64,000 nucleotides of DNA from positions 186,001-250,000 of the forward strand of contig NZ_JACAXB010000017.1 in NCBI RefSeq assembly GCF_013391415.1, given 5' to 3'. The stretch's first letter is position 1. Each line of letters starts with the position of its first letter. Positions 52,515-59,725 of this stretch are shown here, in pieces. Below the pieces are notes generated by a model. The model saw only the letters and a program-made list of their open reading frames with translations, searched no databases and had not been told where the DNA came from. A program made the translations under genes and the position numbers. The stretch comes from Aquitalea sp. LB_tupeE. GTDB taxonomy: Bacteria > Pseudomonadota > Gammaproteobacteria > Burkholderiales > Chromobacteriaceae.

Positions 52515-52564
52515 GATACAAAACCCCCGCTGCCCGGATTCTCTACGCGGCGTTGTTAGCGGCT
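52515..52564. repeat. internally deleted copy of the 59.6-kb inverted-repeat element
   Basis: Reads as the two ends of the element at 59616-59725 in opposite orientation with the middle missing: ACAAAACCCCCG...GATTCT joined to CTACG...GTTGTTAGCGGCT. A hairpin GCGGCT-aga-AGCCGC straddles its right end. It lies between the msrP promoter region and the end of the yhcC gene. Confidence 0.55.
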
Positions 52565-52599
52565 AGAAGCCGCCGGTCGGTAAGGGGACTAAGCTGCAC

Positions 52600-53526
52600 T
52601 CAGGCCGCCAGTGTCGCCCAACTGCGCCCCAGCGCGCTGCCCTGGCCTCCATCGCGCGCCAGCAACTGGCCAATGGCTTGCAGGGCCGTCCAGCGCGGAC
52701 CGCACCAGTCCGGCGCAATCAGGGTGGGGGCTTGCGCGGTGGCGGAAATGCGGTGGAATACCACCTCCGGCGGGGTATGGCGAATCAAGGAAGCGGCCAG
52801 GCTGGCGTAGTCGTCCAGCGCCATGGCAGATACCTCGCCGCGTTGGTGCTGGGCGGCCATGCGGCTGCCGCGCACGATCATCAGCGGATGCAGCTTCAGG
52901 CCCTGTACGCCGATTTCCAGCACGGTATCCAGCGTGGCATGCACATCGGCGGCATCTTCGCCGGGCAGGCCGGCAATCAGGTGGGTGCATACCGGCAAGC
53001 CATATTGCTGCGCACGGCGCACTGCATCGCGGTAATCAGCCAGTGTATGGCCACGCAGGATGCGGCGCTGGGTGTGGTCGTGCGCAGTTTGCAAGCCCAG
53101 CTCCAGCCACACTTCCTTGCCGGTGGCCTGGTAGGACGCCAGCAGTTCCAGTGCGCTGTCCGGCACACAGTCCGGCCGGGTGCCGACGCACAGGCCGATG
53201 ACATCGGCGCTGGCGGTTGCTTCGTCATAGAGCTGGCGCAGGCGGCTGACTTCGGCATAGGTGCTGGTGTAGGCCTGAAAGTAGGCCAGGTAACGACGCG
53301 CCCGGTCGGTTTTATCCTTTTCGCGGGCAATCTGGCCGCTGATGGACAGTTCGGCGGCATCCCGGCCAAAGCTTTTGACATTGCAAAAAGTGCAGCCGCC
53401 ACGCCCCAGCGTGCCGTCGCGGTTGGGGCAGGTAAAGTCACCGGCCAGTGACAGCTTGTGTACCGGCTGGCCATGACGGCGTTTGAGGTAGTGCCCGAAA
53501 GTGTGCAGATGAGCGGTAAGGTCCAT
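52600..53526 (-). CDS. yhcC: YhcC-like radical SAM protein (TIGR01212)
   Basis: Radical SAM enzyme of 308 aa. The cluster Cys are 33, 45 and 48 in TCPNRDGTLGRGGCTFCN, the wide C-x11-C-x2-C spacing of this family and of the Elp3-like type. Other blocks: GLCVGTRPDCVPDSAL, WLELGLQTAHDHTQRRILRGHT and THLIAGLPGED. ATG at 53526 gives the family N-terminus (MDLTAHLHTFG). The exact reaction is not established to my knowledge. Confidence 0.88.
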   Translation of the reverse strand: MDLTAHLHTFGHYLKRRHGQPVHKLSLAGDFTCPNRDGTLGRGGCTFCNVKSFGRDAAELSISGQIAREKDKTDRARRYLAYFQAYTSTYAEVSRLRQLYDEATASADVIGLCVGTRPDCVPDSALELLASYQATGKEVWLELGLQTAHDHTQRRILRGHTLADYRDAVRRAQQYGLPVCTHLIAGLPGEDAADVHATLDTVLEIGVQGLKLHPLMIVRGSRMAAQHQRGEVSAMALDDYASLAASLIRHTPPEVVFHRISATAQAPTLIAPDWCGPRWTALQAIGQLLARDGGQGSALGRSWATLAA

Positions 53527-53612
53527 GAGGCAGAACAACAGTGTGCGGCAGAAAAGCGCATAGCGTAGGCTGTTTGCCCTTGCCGGACCCTGTGCCACAT
53601 CAAGGCTTGGGC

Positions 53613-53795
53613 TCAGAGCTGGTGAAAGCCCAGCGAGTACAGCAGTACGAAGATGGCCGAGGCCACCAGCAAGGCGATGGCCAGGGTGCTGATGAATTCG
53701 CGCAGGCTGGCCCGCTGACGTCGGTCCAGCAGCCAGCGTGCAATGGCATACAGCACGGCAAACAGCAGCAACAGGCGGAACAGGCGACCGATCAT
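53613..53795 (-). CDS. small two-helix membrane protein
   Basis: Protein of 60 aa with two hydrophobic helices (LFRLLLLFAVLYAIARWLL and LAIALLVASAIFVLLYSLGF) linked by DRRQRASLREFIST. ATG at 53795 gives this compact form; a longer open frame upstream runs through the metX leader and lacks family features. Similar tiny membrane proteins occur widely in betaproteobacteria with no known role. No clear ribosome-binding site, so moderate confidence. Confidence 0.5.
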   Translation of the reverse strand: MIGRLFRLLLLFAVLYAIARWLLDRRQRASLREFISTLAIALLVASAIFVLLYSLGFHQL

Positions 53796-53879
53796 GACGG
53801 GGGCTGAGAGAAGAAAACCGGGCCGATTATGCGGTGGCAGCTGTCCGGTAGCAAGCAAGGCTATGGATATAATCGGCCA

Positions 53880-53976
53880 GACAGGCGATGATAGCAGCCG
53901 TAGCCTACAGGAGGCTCCGCACCGAGAATGGCCAGCAAGGCCGCCGGCGGGGCAATAATCAATAGAGGCCTTTTTT
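53880..53976 (+). promoter_or_regulatory. structured metX leader with candidate attenuator
   Basis: AAGGCC (53937-53942) pairs with GGCCTT (53967-53972), followed by T residues to 53976, three bases before the metX ATG. The only Shine-Dalgarno-like sequence, AGAGG (53964-53968), partly lies in the 3' arm, so the hairpin would stop transcription and hide the ribosome site. Upstream are smaller hairpins (AGCCT-acagg-AGGCT near 53901; GGCC-agcaa-GGCC at 53930). Looks like the expression platform of a metabolite- or translation-sensing leader; no known SAM or SAH riboswitch core was recognised. Confidence 0.45.
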
Positions 53977-53979
53977 GTT

Positions 53980-55122
53980 ATGTCTGATCTGACAAGGTCC
54001 GTCGGCATCGTGCAGGCGCAGACAGCGGTATTCGATACTCCGCTGCATCTGGCCAGCGGTGCCGTGCTGCCTGATTACCAACTGTGTTTTGAAACCTATG
54101 GCACGCTCAATGCGGCGCGCAGCAATGCCATCCTGATCTGCCATGCGCTGTCCGGCCATCATCATGTGGCAGGGCGCTACACGCCCGAGGATAAGGCCGC
54201 AGGCTGGTGGGACAATATGGTGGGCCCGGGCAAACCCATCGACACCGACCGCTTCTTTGTGGTGGGGCTGAATAATCTGGGTGGCTGCCACGGCAGTACC
54301 GGCCCGTCTTCCATCAATCCGGCCACCGGCCAGCCCTGGGGGTCTTCCTTCCCGGTGATGACGGTGCCGGACTGGGTGTGCTCGCAAGCGCGGCTGGCCG
54401 ACCGGCTGGGCATAGACCGCTGGGCCGCGGTGATTGGTGGCAGCCTGGGCGGCATGCAAGCGCTGCAATGGAGCATCGACTACCCGGAGCGGGTGGCGCA
54501 TGCGCTGGTGATTGCCTCCGCGCCCAAACTGTCGGCACAGAACATCGCCTTTAACGACGTGGCCCGTCAGGCCATTCTCACCGACCCGGATTTCCACGGC
54601 GGCGACTACTACGCCCACGATGCCATTCCGCGGCGCGGTCTGCGGCTGGCGCGCATGCTGGGCCATATCACCTATCTGTCCGACGACGGCATGGGCGAGA
54701 AATTCGGCCGCATGCTCAAAAGTGGCGATTACCAGTTTGGTTACGAGGTGGAATTCGAGATCGAATCCTACCTGCGTTATCAGGGCGACAAGTTCTCTGA
54801 TTATTTTGACGCCAATACCTATTTGCTGATGACCAAGGCACTTGACTACTTCGACCCGGCCAAGGATCTGAACGACGACATCGTGGCGGCACTGAAAAAG
54901 GCCACGGCGCGTTTCATGGTGGCCAGCTTTACCTCGGACTGGCGTTTCTCGCCAGAGCGCTCGCGCGAAATCGTCAAGGCGCTGGTGGCTGCGGACAAGG
55001 AAGTGGTGTACGGCGAAATCGAATCCGTGCACGGCCATGATGCCTTCCTGATGCTGGATGAGCCCTATGTCAACCTGATGCGTGCCTATCTCAACCGTGT
55101 GGCCGAGGAGGTATCCGCATGA
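53980..55122 (+). CDS. metX: homoserine O-acyltransferase
   Basis: Alpha/beta-hydrolase-fold enzyme of 380 aa that acylates homoserine as the first committed step to methionine. Motifs: [12 protein letters not shown], the [24 protein letters not shown] stretch, nucleophile Ser155 in [25 protein letters not shown] with the acid Asp, and [10 protein letters not shown] with the catalytic His. Sequence cannot tell safely between acetyl and succinyl donors; proteobacterial MetX followed by MetW often uses succinyl-CoA. Overlaps metW by 4 bases. Confidence 0.93.
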   Translation: MSDLTRSVGIVQAQTAVFDTPLHLASGAVLPDYQLCFETYGTLNAARSNAILICHALSGHHHVAGRYTPEDKAAGWWDNMVGPGKPIDTDRFFVVGLNNLGGCHGSTGPSSINPATGQPWGSSFPVMTVPDWVCSQARLADRLGIDRWAAVIGGSLGGMQALQWSIDYPERVAHALVIASAPKLSAQNIAFNDVARQAILTDPDFHGGDYYAHDAIPRRGLRLARMLGHITYLSDDGMGEKFGRMLKSGDYQFGYEVEFEIESYLRYQGDKFSDYFDANTYLLMTKALDYFDPAKDLNDDIVAALKKATARFMVASFTSDWRFSPERSREIVKALVAADKEVVYGEIESVHGHDAFLMLDEPYVNLMRAYLNRVAEEVSA

Positions 55123-55721
55123 GCGCTGCCAACACCTTGCGGGCCGACCTGCAACTGATTGCCGACTGGGTAGCCCCCTCTAGCCGGGTACTGGACCTGG
55201 GCTGCGGCGACGGTGCCCTGCTGTCCTGGCTCAACCGTCACAAGGCGGTGCGTGGCTATGGCGTGGACTTTGACGTCAATAACGTGGTGCGCTGCGTGCA
55301 AGCCGGCGTCAATGCCATTCAGGGCAACCTGGAAACCGGTCTGGCCGAATTCGAAGACCAGCGTTTTGACCATGTGGTGTTGTCGCAAACCATTCAGGCC
55401 ATGCACAATACCGAGCAGATTCTGGTGGAAATGCTGCGTGTCGGCCGTGAGGCCATCGTCACCTTCCCCAACTTCGGCTACTGGGAAAACCGCTGGCAGA
55501 TTCTGCAAGGCCATATGCCGGTGTCGGAAACCATTCCTTACCAGTGGTACAACACGCCTAACATCCATTGGTGCATGCTGGGGGATTTCGAAGCGCTGTG
55601 CGCCCAAAACGGCATCCGCGTACTGGAGCGGGTGGTGATGAACGAAGCCAAGCGCATTCACTTCCTGCCCAATCTGCGCGGCAGCCTGGCGTTTTACCGG
55701 GTTGCCCGGCAAACGGCCTGA
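55119..55721 (+). CDS. metW: MetW methyltransferase-fold methionine biosynthesis protein
   Basis: SAM-dependent methyltransferase-like protein of 200 aa: [61 protein letters not shown] and [12 protein letters not shown] are the MetW blocks. MetW partners with MetX; without it the acyltransferase is poorly active in several bacteria. ATG is in the ATGA overlap with metX, ensuring co-production. A terminator follows at 55737. Confidence 0.93.
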   Translation: MSAANTLRADLQLIADWVAPSSRVLDLGCGDGALLSWLNRHKAVRGYGVDFDVNNVVRCVQAGVNAIQGNLETGLAEFEDQRFDHVVLSQTIQAMHNTEQILVEMLRVGREAIVTFPNFGYWENRWQILQGHMPVSETIPYQWYNTPNIHWCMLGDFEALCAQNGIRVLERVVMNEAKRIHFLPNLRGSLAFYRVARQTA

Positions 55722-55736
55722 TGATTGATGACTAAC

Positions 55737-55761
55737 AAAGGCGGCTGTTGGCCGCCTTTTT
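55737..55761 (+). terminator. metXW terminator
   Basis: AAAGGCGGC-tgttg-GCCGCCTTTTT, 16 bases after the metW stop and 29 before the ampG-like start. Confidence 0.88.
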
Positions 55762-55789
55762 GCATTGGCGGCCCATGCCGCAAGGATAC

Positions 55790-57070
55790 ATGACGCAAAC
55801 TCCCGTTCACTGGCGGCAGGCCATCCTGTCGCGTCGCATACTGATCTGCATTGCCACCGGCTTCAGTTCCGGCCTGCCCTTGTATCTGCTGATCAACCTG
55901 CTGCCGGCCTGGCTGCGCAGCGAAGGGGTGAATCTCAAGGCCATCGGCCTGTTTGCCCTGATCGGCCTGCCGTATACCTGGAAATTCCTGTGGTCGCCGC
56001 TGCTGGACCGCTTCGTCCCGCCGCTGTTGGGGCGGCGTCGTGGCTGGATGCTGCTCAGCCAACTGGCCTTGCTGCTCAGCATGGCCTTGTTCGGCCTGTT
56101 CAATCCCGCCATCCAGTTACAGCAGATTGCAGCCCTGGCGGCGGCGGTGGCCTTTTTCTCTGCCAGCCAGGACATCGTGCTGGATGCCTATCGCCGCGAG
56201 CTGCTGCCCGAAGTCGAGCTGGGCCTGGGCAACGCAGTGCATATCAATGCCTACCGGCTGGCCGGACTGGTGCCCGGTGCCTTGTCGCTGATTCTGGCCG
56301 ATCACACCAGTTGGACCAATGTATTCATCATCACCGCGCTGTTCATGTTGCCGGGGCTGCTCATGACCCTGCTGGTGGCCGAGCCCAGGCTGGCTGCTGC
56401 ACCACCCAAAACGCTGCGCGAGGCGGTGGTGGAGCCGTTTCATGAATTCATCCACCGCCAGGGCTGGCACAGTGCCGCCACCATTCTGGGCTTCATCTTC
56501 CTGTACAAGCTGGGAGACAGCATGGCCACCGCGCTGGCCACACCGTTTTATCTGGACATGGGCTTTGCCAAATCGGATATCGGCCTGGTGGCCAAGAATG
56601 CCGGGCTGTGGCCGGCGGTGATTGGTGGGCTGCTGGGCGGGGTGTGGATGCTCAAGCTGGGCATCAACCGTGCGCTGTGGCTGTTTGGTGTGGTGCAGGT
56701 ATTGTCGATTCTGGGTTTTGCCTGGCTGGCCAGCTACGGCCATTTCCAGCAGATTGGCCCTGTCCAGTTAGGTCAGCTGGCGCTGGTGATCGGTTTTGAA
56801 GCGCTGGGCGTAGGCCTGGGCACGGCGGCCTTTGTCGCCTTTATCGCCCGTACTACCCATCCGGCCTATACCGCCACCCAGTTTGCCCTGTTTACCAGTC
56901 TGTCTGCCGTGCCGCGCACCTTTGCCAATGCGGCTACCGGCTATATTGTGGATGGTCTGGGCTGGATGGGTTTTTTCCTGCTGTGCACCCTGCTGGCCCT
57001 GCCTGGCATGTTGTTGCTGTTGAAAGTGGCCCCGTGGCGCGGGGATGATCAGAACGGAGAGACTGCATGA
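55790..57070 (+). CDS. ampG: AmpG-like muropeptide permease
   Basis: Inner-membrane MFS transporter of 426 aa with 12 or more helices. AmpG features: FSSGLPLYLLINLLPAWLRSEGVNLKAIGLFALIGLPYTWKFLWSPLLDR, FFSASQDIVLDAYRRELL, GLGNAVHINAYRLAGLVPG and FLYKLGDSMATALATPFYLDMGF. It brings GlcNAc-anhydroMurNAc peptides back for wall recycling and beta-lactamase signalling. ATG at 55790 follows AAGGA. It overlaps the next gene, a lysozyme-inhibitor-like protein, by 4 bases: two cell-wall functions in one unit. Confidence 0.9.
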   Translation: MTQTPVHWRQAILSRRILICIATGFSSGLPLYLLINLLPAWLRSEGVNLKAIGLFALIGLPYTWKFLWSPLLDRFVPPLLGRRRGWMLLSQLALLLSMALFGLFNPAIQLQQIAALAAAVAFFSASQDIVLDAYRRELLPEVELGLGNAVHINAYRLAGLVPGALSLILADHTSWTNVFIITALFMLPGLLMTLLVAEPRLAAAPPKTLREAVVEPFHEFIHRQGWHSAATILGFIFLYKLGDSMATALATPFYLDMGFAKSDIGLVAKNAGLWPAVIGGLLGGVWMLKLGINRALWLFGVVQVLSILGFAWLASYGHFQQIGPVQLGQLALVIGFEALGVGLGTAAFVAFIARTTHPAYTATQFALFTSLSAVPRTFANAATGYIVDGLGWMGFFLLCTLLALPGMLLLLKVAPWRGDDQNGETA

Positions 57071-57468
57071 AGGCAACTGTTATCCTGTTGAGTCTGCTCA
57101 GCCTGCCGGTGCTGGCCGAACCAGGGCCGGACGCCTCACCGGAGCCTGCCATGCCGGCTGCCGGCAATAACGTGGTATTGCAAAAGGTGGATTACCAGTG
57201 CGCGGCCCACCGCATGGTCAGCGTCGAGTATCCGCAGGCAGAAGTGGAAGACGTGGTACCCATCCGCATCAGCTGGCATGGTCGCCATTACCGGCTGGTG
57301 CGGGTCAGCAGTGCCAATGGCGCACGCTATGCCAGCCAGCAGCTGGTGTGGTGGAACAAGGGCGAGCAGGCGGTATTGCTCACCCGCGGCGGGCGCACGC
57401 TGGCACGCGATTGCCAGCCCTTGGCAACCGCGACAACTGCGCCAGTCCCTACCCCGGCAGCACCATAA
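57067..57468 (+). CDS. MliC/PliC-like periplasmic lysozyme inhibitor
   Basis: Exported protein of 133 aa: signal peptide MKATVILLSLLSLPVLA, a short Pro-rich spacer, then the MliC pattern YQCAAHRMVSVEYP, followed by SSANGARYASQQLVWWNKGEQAVLL and a final DC; the two Cys would form the family disulfide. The SxxxGARYxxxxxxWWxKG block holds the Ser and Lys/Tyr region that blocks c-type lysozyme active sites. No lipobox, so periplasmic rather than a lipoprotein. Coupled to ampG by an ATGA overlap. Confidence 0.75.
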   Translation: MKATVILLSLLSLPVLAEPGPDASPEPAMPAAGNNVVLQKVDYQCAAHRMVSVEYPQAEVEDVVPIRISWHGRHYRLVRVSSANGARYASQQLVWWNKGEQAVLLTRGGRTLARDCQPLATATTAPVPTPAAP

Positions 57469-57470
57469 AG

Positions 57471-57494
57471 AAACCGGCCATCAAGGCCGGTTTT
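57471..57494. terminator. terminator after the MliC-like gene
   Basis: AAACCGGCC-atcaa-GGCCGGTTTT between two convergent genes; it can serve both. Confidence 0.85.
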
Positions 57495-57511
57495 GCTTTG
57501 TGCAGCGTGAC

Positions 57512-58708
57512 TCAGGCTTTTTTACGGTGCAGGTCGGGCAGCAGCACGGTGATGATGCCCAGCAGCGGCAGGTAGGCACACAGCTGGTACACGGTTTCGA
57601 TGCCGTAGTGGTCGGCCACCTTGCCCAGCACCGCCGCACCAATGCCGCCAATGCCGAAGGCAAAACCGAAGAACAACCCGGACACCATGCCTACCTTGCC
57701 CGGCACCAGCTCCTGTGCATACACCAGAATGGCAGAGAAAGCCGAGGCCAGAATGAAGCCGATGATGAAGGACAGCACGCTGGTCCAGAACAGGTCCACA
57801 TGCGGCAGCGCCAGGGTGAACGGTGCCACCCCCAGAATCGAGAACCAGATCACCCGCTTGCGGCCAATGGCATCGCCAATCGGCCCGCCCAGCACCGTGC
57901 CGGCCGCCACAGCAAACAGGAAAATGAACAGATGCAGCTGCGCTGCCTGTACGCCCAGTCCGAAGTGCTGCATCAGGTAGAAGGTGAAATAGCTGGTAAT
58001 GCTGGTGAGGTAGAAATACTTGGAGAACACCAACAGCACCAGCACGCCCAGCGTGAACGCCGTGCGCTGCGGCGACAGACCGGTGGGCACGATGGCCTTG
58101 TGTGCCTTGGCCGTACGCTGCTGATGGCTATACCAGTTACCGATGCGCCACAGCACCAGCATGCCTAACAGCGCAGCCAGCGAGAACCATGCCAGGCTGG
58201 GCTGACCATAGGGAAACACCACCAGCGCGGCCAGCAGCGGGCCAGTGGCACTGCCAGCATTGCCACCTACCTGGAACAAGGACTGTGCCAGACCATGGCG
58301 ACCGCCGGACGCCATGCGCGCCACGCGGGAGGATTCCGGGTGGAAAATGGAAGAGCCAGTGCCCACCAGTGCGGCGGCAAGCAGCAACACCGGATAAGTG
58401 GACGCCACCGACAGCAGCAGTAGGCCGCACAGGGTGGAACCCATGCCGAATACCAGCGAATAAGGCAGCGGGCGCTTGTCGGTATAGATGCCGACCAGTG
58501 GTTGCAATAGCGAGGCGGTACACTGGTAAACCAGCGTCATCAGGCCGATCTGGGCGAAGCTTAGATGAAAGCCGCCTTTCAGTACCGGGTAGATGGCCAG
58601 AATCAGCGACTGCAGCATGTCGTTGAGGAAATGGGTAAAACTGATGGCACCCAATACCCGGAAGCGGGTGTCCTGCGGCGGGGCCATGCTCTGGCTGGCG
58701 CTTGTCAT
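57512..58708 (-). CDS. fsr: Fsr-type MFS transporter (fosmidomycin resistance)
   Basis: Inner-membrane exporter of 398 aa with 12 helices. Family blocks: AISFTHFLNDMLQSLILAIYPVLK, GLMTLVYQCTASLLQPLVGIYTD, GTGSSIFHPESSRVARMASGGRHGLAQSLFQVGGNAG and GPIGDAIGRKRVIW. Start at ATG 58708, which begins right before the first helix. Divergent from an AraC-type gene with 90 bases between them, so that protein is the probable regulator. Confidence 0.9.
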   Translation of the reverse strand: MTSASQSMAPPQDTRFRVLGAISFTHFLNDMLQSLILAIYPVLKGGFHLSFAQIGLMTLVYQCTASLLQPLVGIYTDKRPLPYSLVFGMGSTLCGLLLLSVASTYPVLLLAAALVGTGSSIFHPESSRVARMASGGRHGLAQSLFQVGGNAGSATGPLLAALVVFPYGQPSLAWFSLAALLGMLVLWRIGNWYSHQQRTAKAHKAIVPTGLSPQRTAFTLGVLVLLVFSKYFYLTSITSYFTFYLMQHFGLGVQAAQLHLFIFLFAVAAGTVLGGPIGDAIGRKRVIWFSILGVAPFTLALPHVDLFWTSVLSFIIGFILASAFSAILVYAQELVPGKVGMVSGLFFGFAFGIGGIGAAVLGKVADHYGIETVYQLCAYLPLLGIITVLLPDLHRKKA

Positions 58709-58798
58709 GATGATGTCGTCTTGTGGTGGTGGGTTCATCATGCTATCAAGGGCTATCCTTGCCCGTCTTGTGCATTCAGGGCAATTATCTGCGAGAAA

Positions 58799-59614
58799 AT
58801 GACAGTCATGAATGATTATCAACATCTGCACCAGTACGACACCGGCATCGCCCCGGTAGTGGCCAAGGCCCGCGACTACCCGGCGGGTGAGGACACGCCG
58901 CGTCATGCCCATCCCACCGCGCAGCTGTTGTATGCGGTGGAAGGCGTGATGGTGGTGAGTACGGCGCTGGGGCAGTGGATTGTGCCGCCTACCCGTGGCA
59001 TCTGGCTGCCAATCGACACCTGGCATCAGGTGCGGATGATCAGCGCGGTGCGCATGCGCACGGTGTATGTGCGGGCTGACAGTCTGGAAGGCTTGCCGCA
59101 GGAGTGCAGGGTACTGGCCATTTCGCCTTTGTTGCGCGAGTTGATTCTGGCAGCGATGAGCATTGCCGTGCCGTATCCGCCGGATTCGCGCGATGAGCGG
59201 CTGATGAAGCTGCTGCTGGATGAAATCCGCAGCCTGCCCACGCTGGCCTTGTCTTTACCCAGGCCGCAAAGCCCGGTTTTACAAGGCTTGTGTGATGTGT
59301 TGCTGGCCGAGCCGGGCGATGCGCGTTCGGTGGAAGAATGGGCCACACAGTTGGCGATGGACCCGCGCACCTTGCAACGGCGCTTCAGCCGAGAAACCGG
59401 CTTGTCACTGGGGCAGTGGCGGCGGCAGGCACGGCTGATTGTGGCCTTGGAGAGGTTGGCTTGCGGAGCCAGCGTGCTGGAAGTGGCACTGGATCTGGGC
59501 TATGCCAGCCCCAGTGCCTTTGCCACCATGTTCAAGCGTGAACTGGGCGTATCGCCCAGCAGCTTTTTTGCGCCGCTGCCGGATGAGACTTATCCGGTGC
59601 TATCCGGTGGTTAG
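58799..59614 (+). CDS. AraC-family regulator with cupin domain
   Basis: Regulator of 271 aa: N-terminal cupin (PRHAHPTAQLLYAVEGVMVV, WIVPPTRGIWLP) and C-terminal double HTH (SVEEWATQLAMDPRTLQRRFSRETGLSLGQWRRQARL, then VLEVALDLGYASPSAFATMFKRELGVSPSSFF). ATG at 58799 preferred; 58808 is possible. Such AraC proteins (YdeO/NimR-like subgroup) often sit divergent to an MFS drug pump and switch it on, as here with fsr. Confidence 0.87.
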   Translation: MTVMNDYQHLHQYDTGIAPVVAKARDYPAGEDTPRHAHPTAQLLYAVEGVMVVSTALGQWIVPPTRGIWLPIDTWHQVRMISAVRMRTVYVRADSLEGLPQECRVLAISPLLRELILAAMSIAVPYPPDSRDERLMKLLLDEIRSLPTLALSLPRPQSPVLQGLCDVLLAEPGDARSVEEWATQLAMDPRTLQRRFSRETGLSLGQWRRQARLIVALERLACGASVLEVALDLGYASPSAFATMFKRELGVSPSSFFAPLPDETYPVLSGG

Positions 59615-59615
59615 A

Positions 59616-59725
59616 GCCGCTAACAAAACCTCGTAGAGCACCCGAGTCAAGGCGCGCCGACGCAGACAGTACAATGGGTACGGCAAGTCGGCGCAACGCA
59701 GAATCGGGGGTTTTGTTAGCGGGTC
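59616..59725. repeat. 110-bp inverted-repeat-bounded small element
   Basis: Ends GCCGCTAACAAAACC (59616-59630) and GGTTTTGTTAGCGG (59709-59722, with one extra G) are inverted copies. The middle holds a second dyad, GCCGAC..GTAC..GTAC..GTCGGC. The core CGCAGACAGTAC-AATGG-GTACGGCAAG resembles, from memory, a common intergenic repeat of Neisseria. It fills the gap between two convergent genes exactly, so it may also act as their terminator. A deleted relative is at 52515. Confidence 0.65.

Noticed and set aside
53880-53935. SAM-I, SAM-II or SAH riboswitch upstream of metX
   Set aside because: The conserved core sequences of these classes as I know them are not present; kept only as an unassigned structured leader.
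53796-54008. Upstream extension of the small membrane protein frame through the metX start
   Set aside because: No membrane or family features and it would run through the metX leader hairpin; the two-helix protein begins at 53795.
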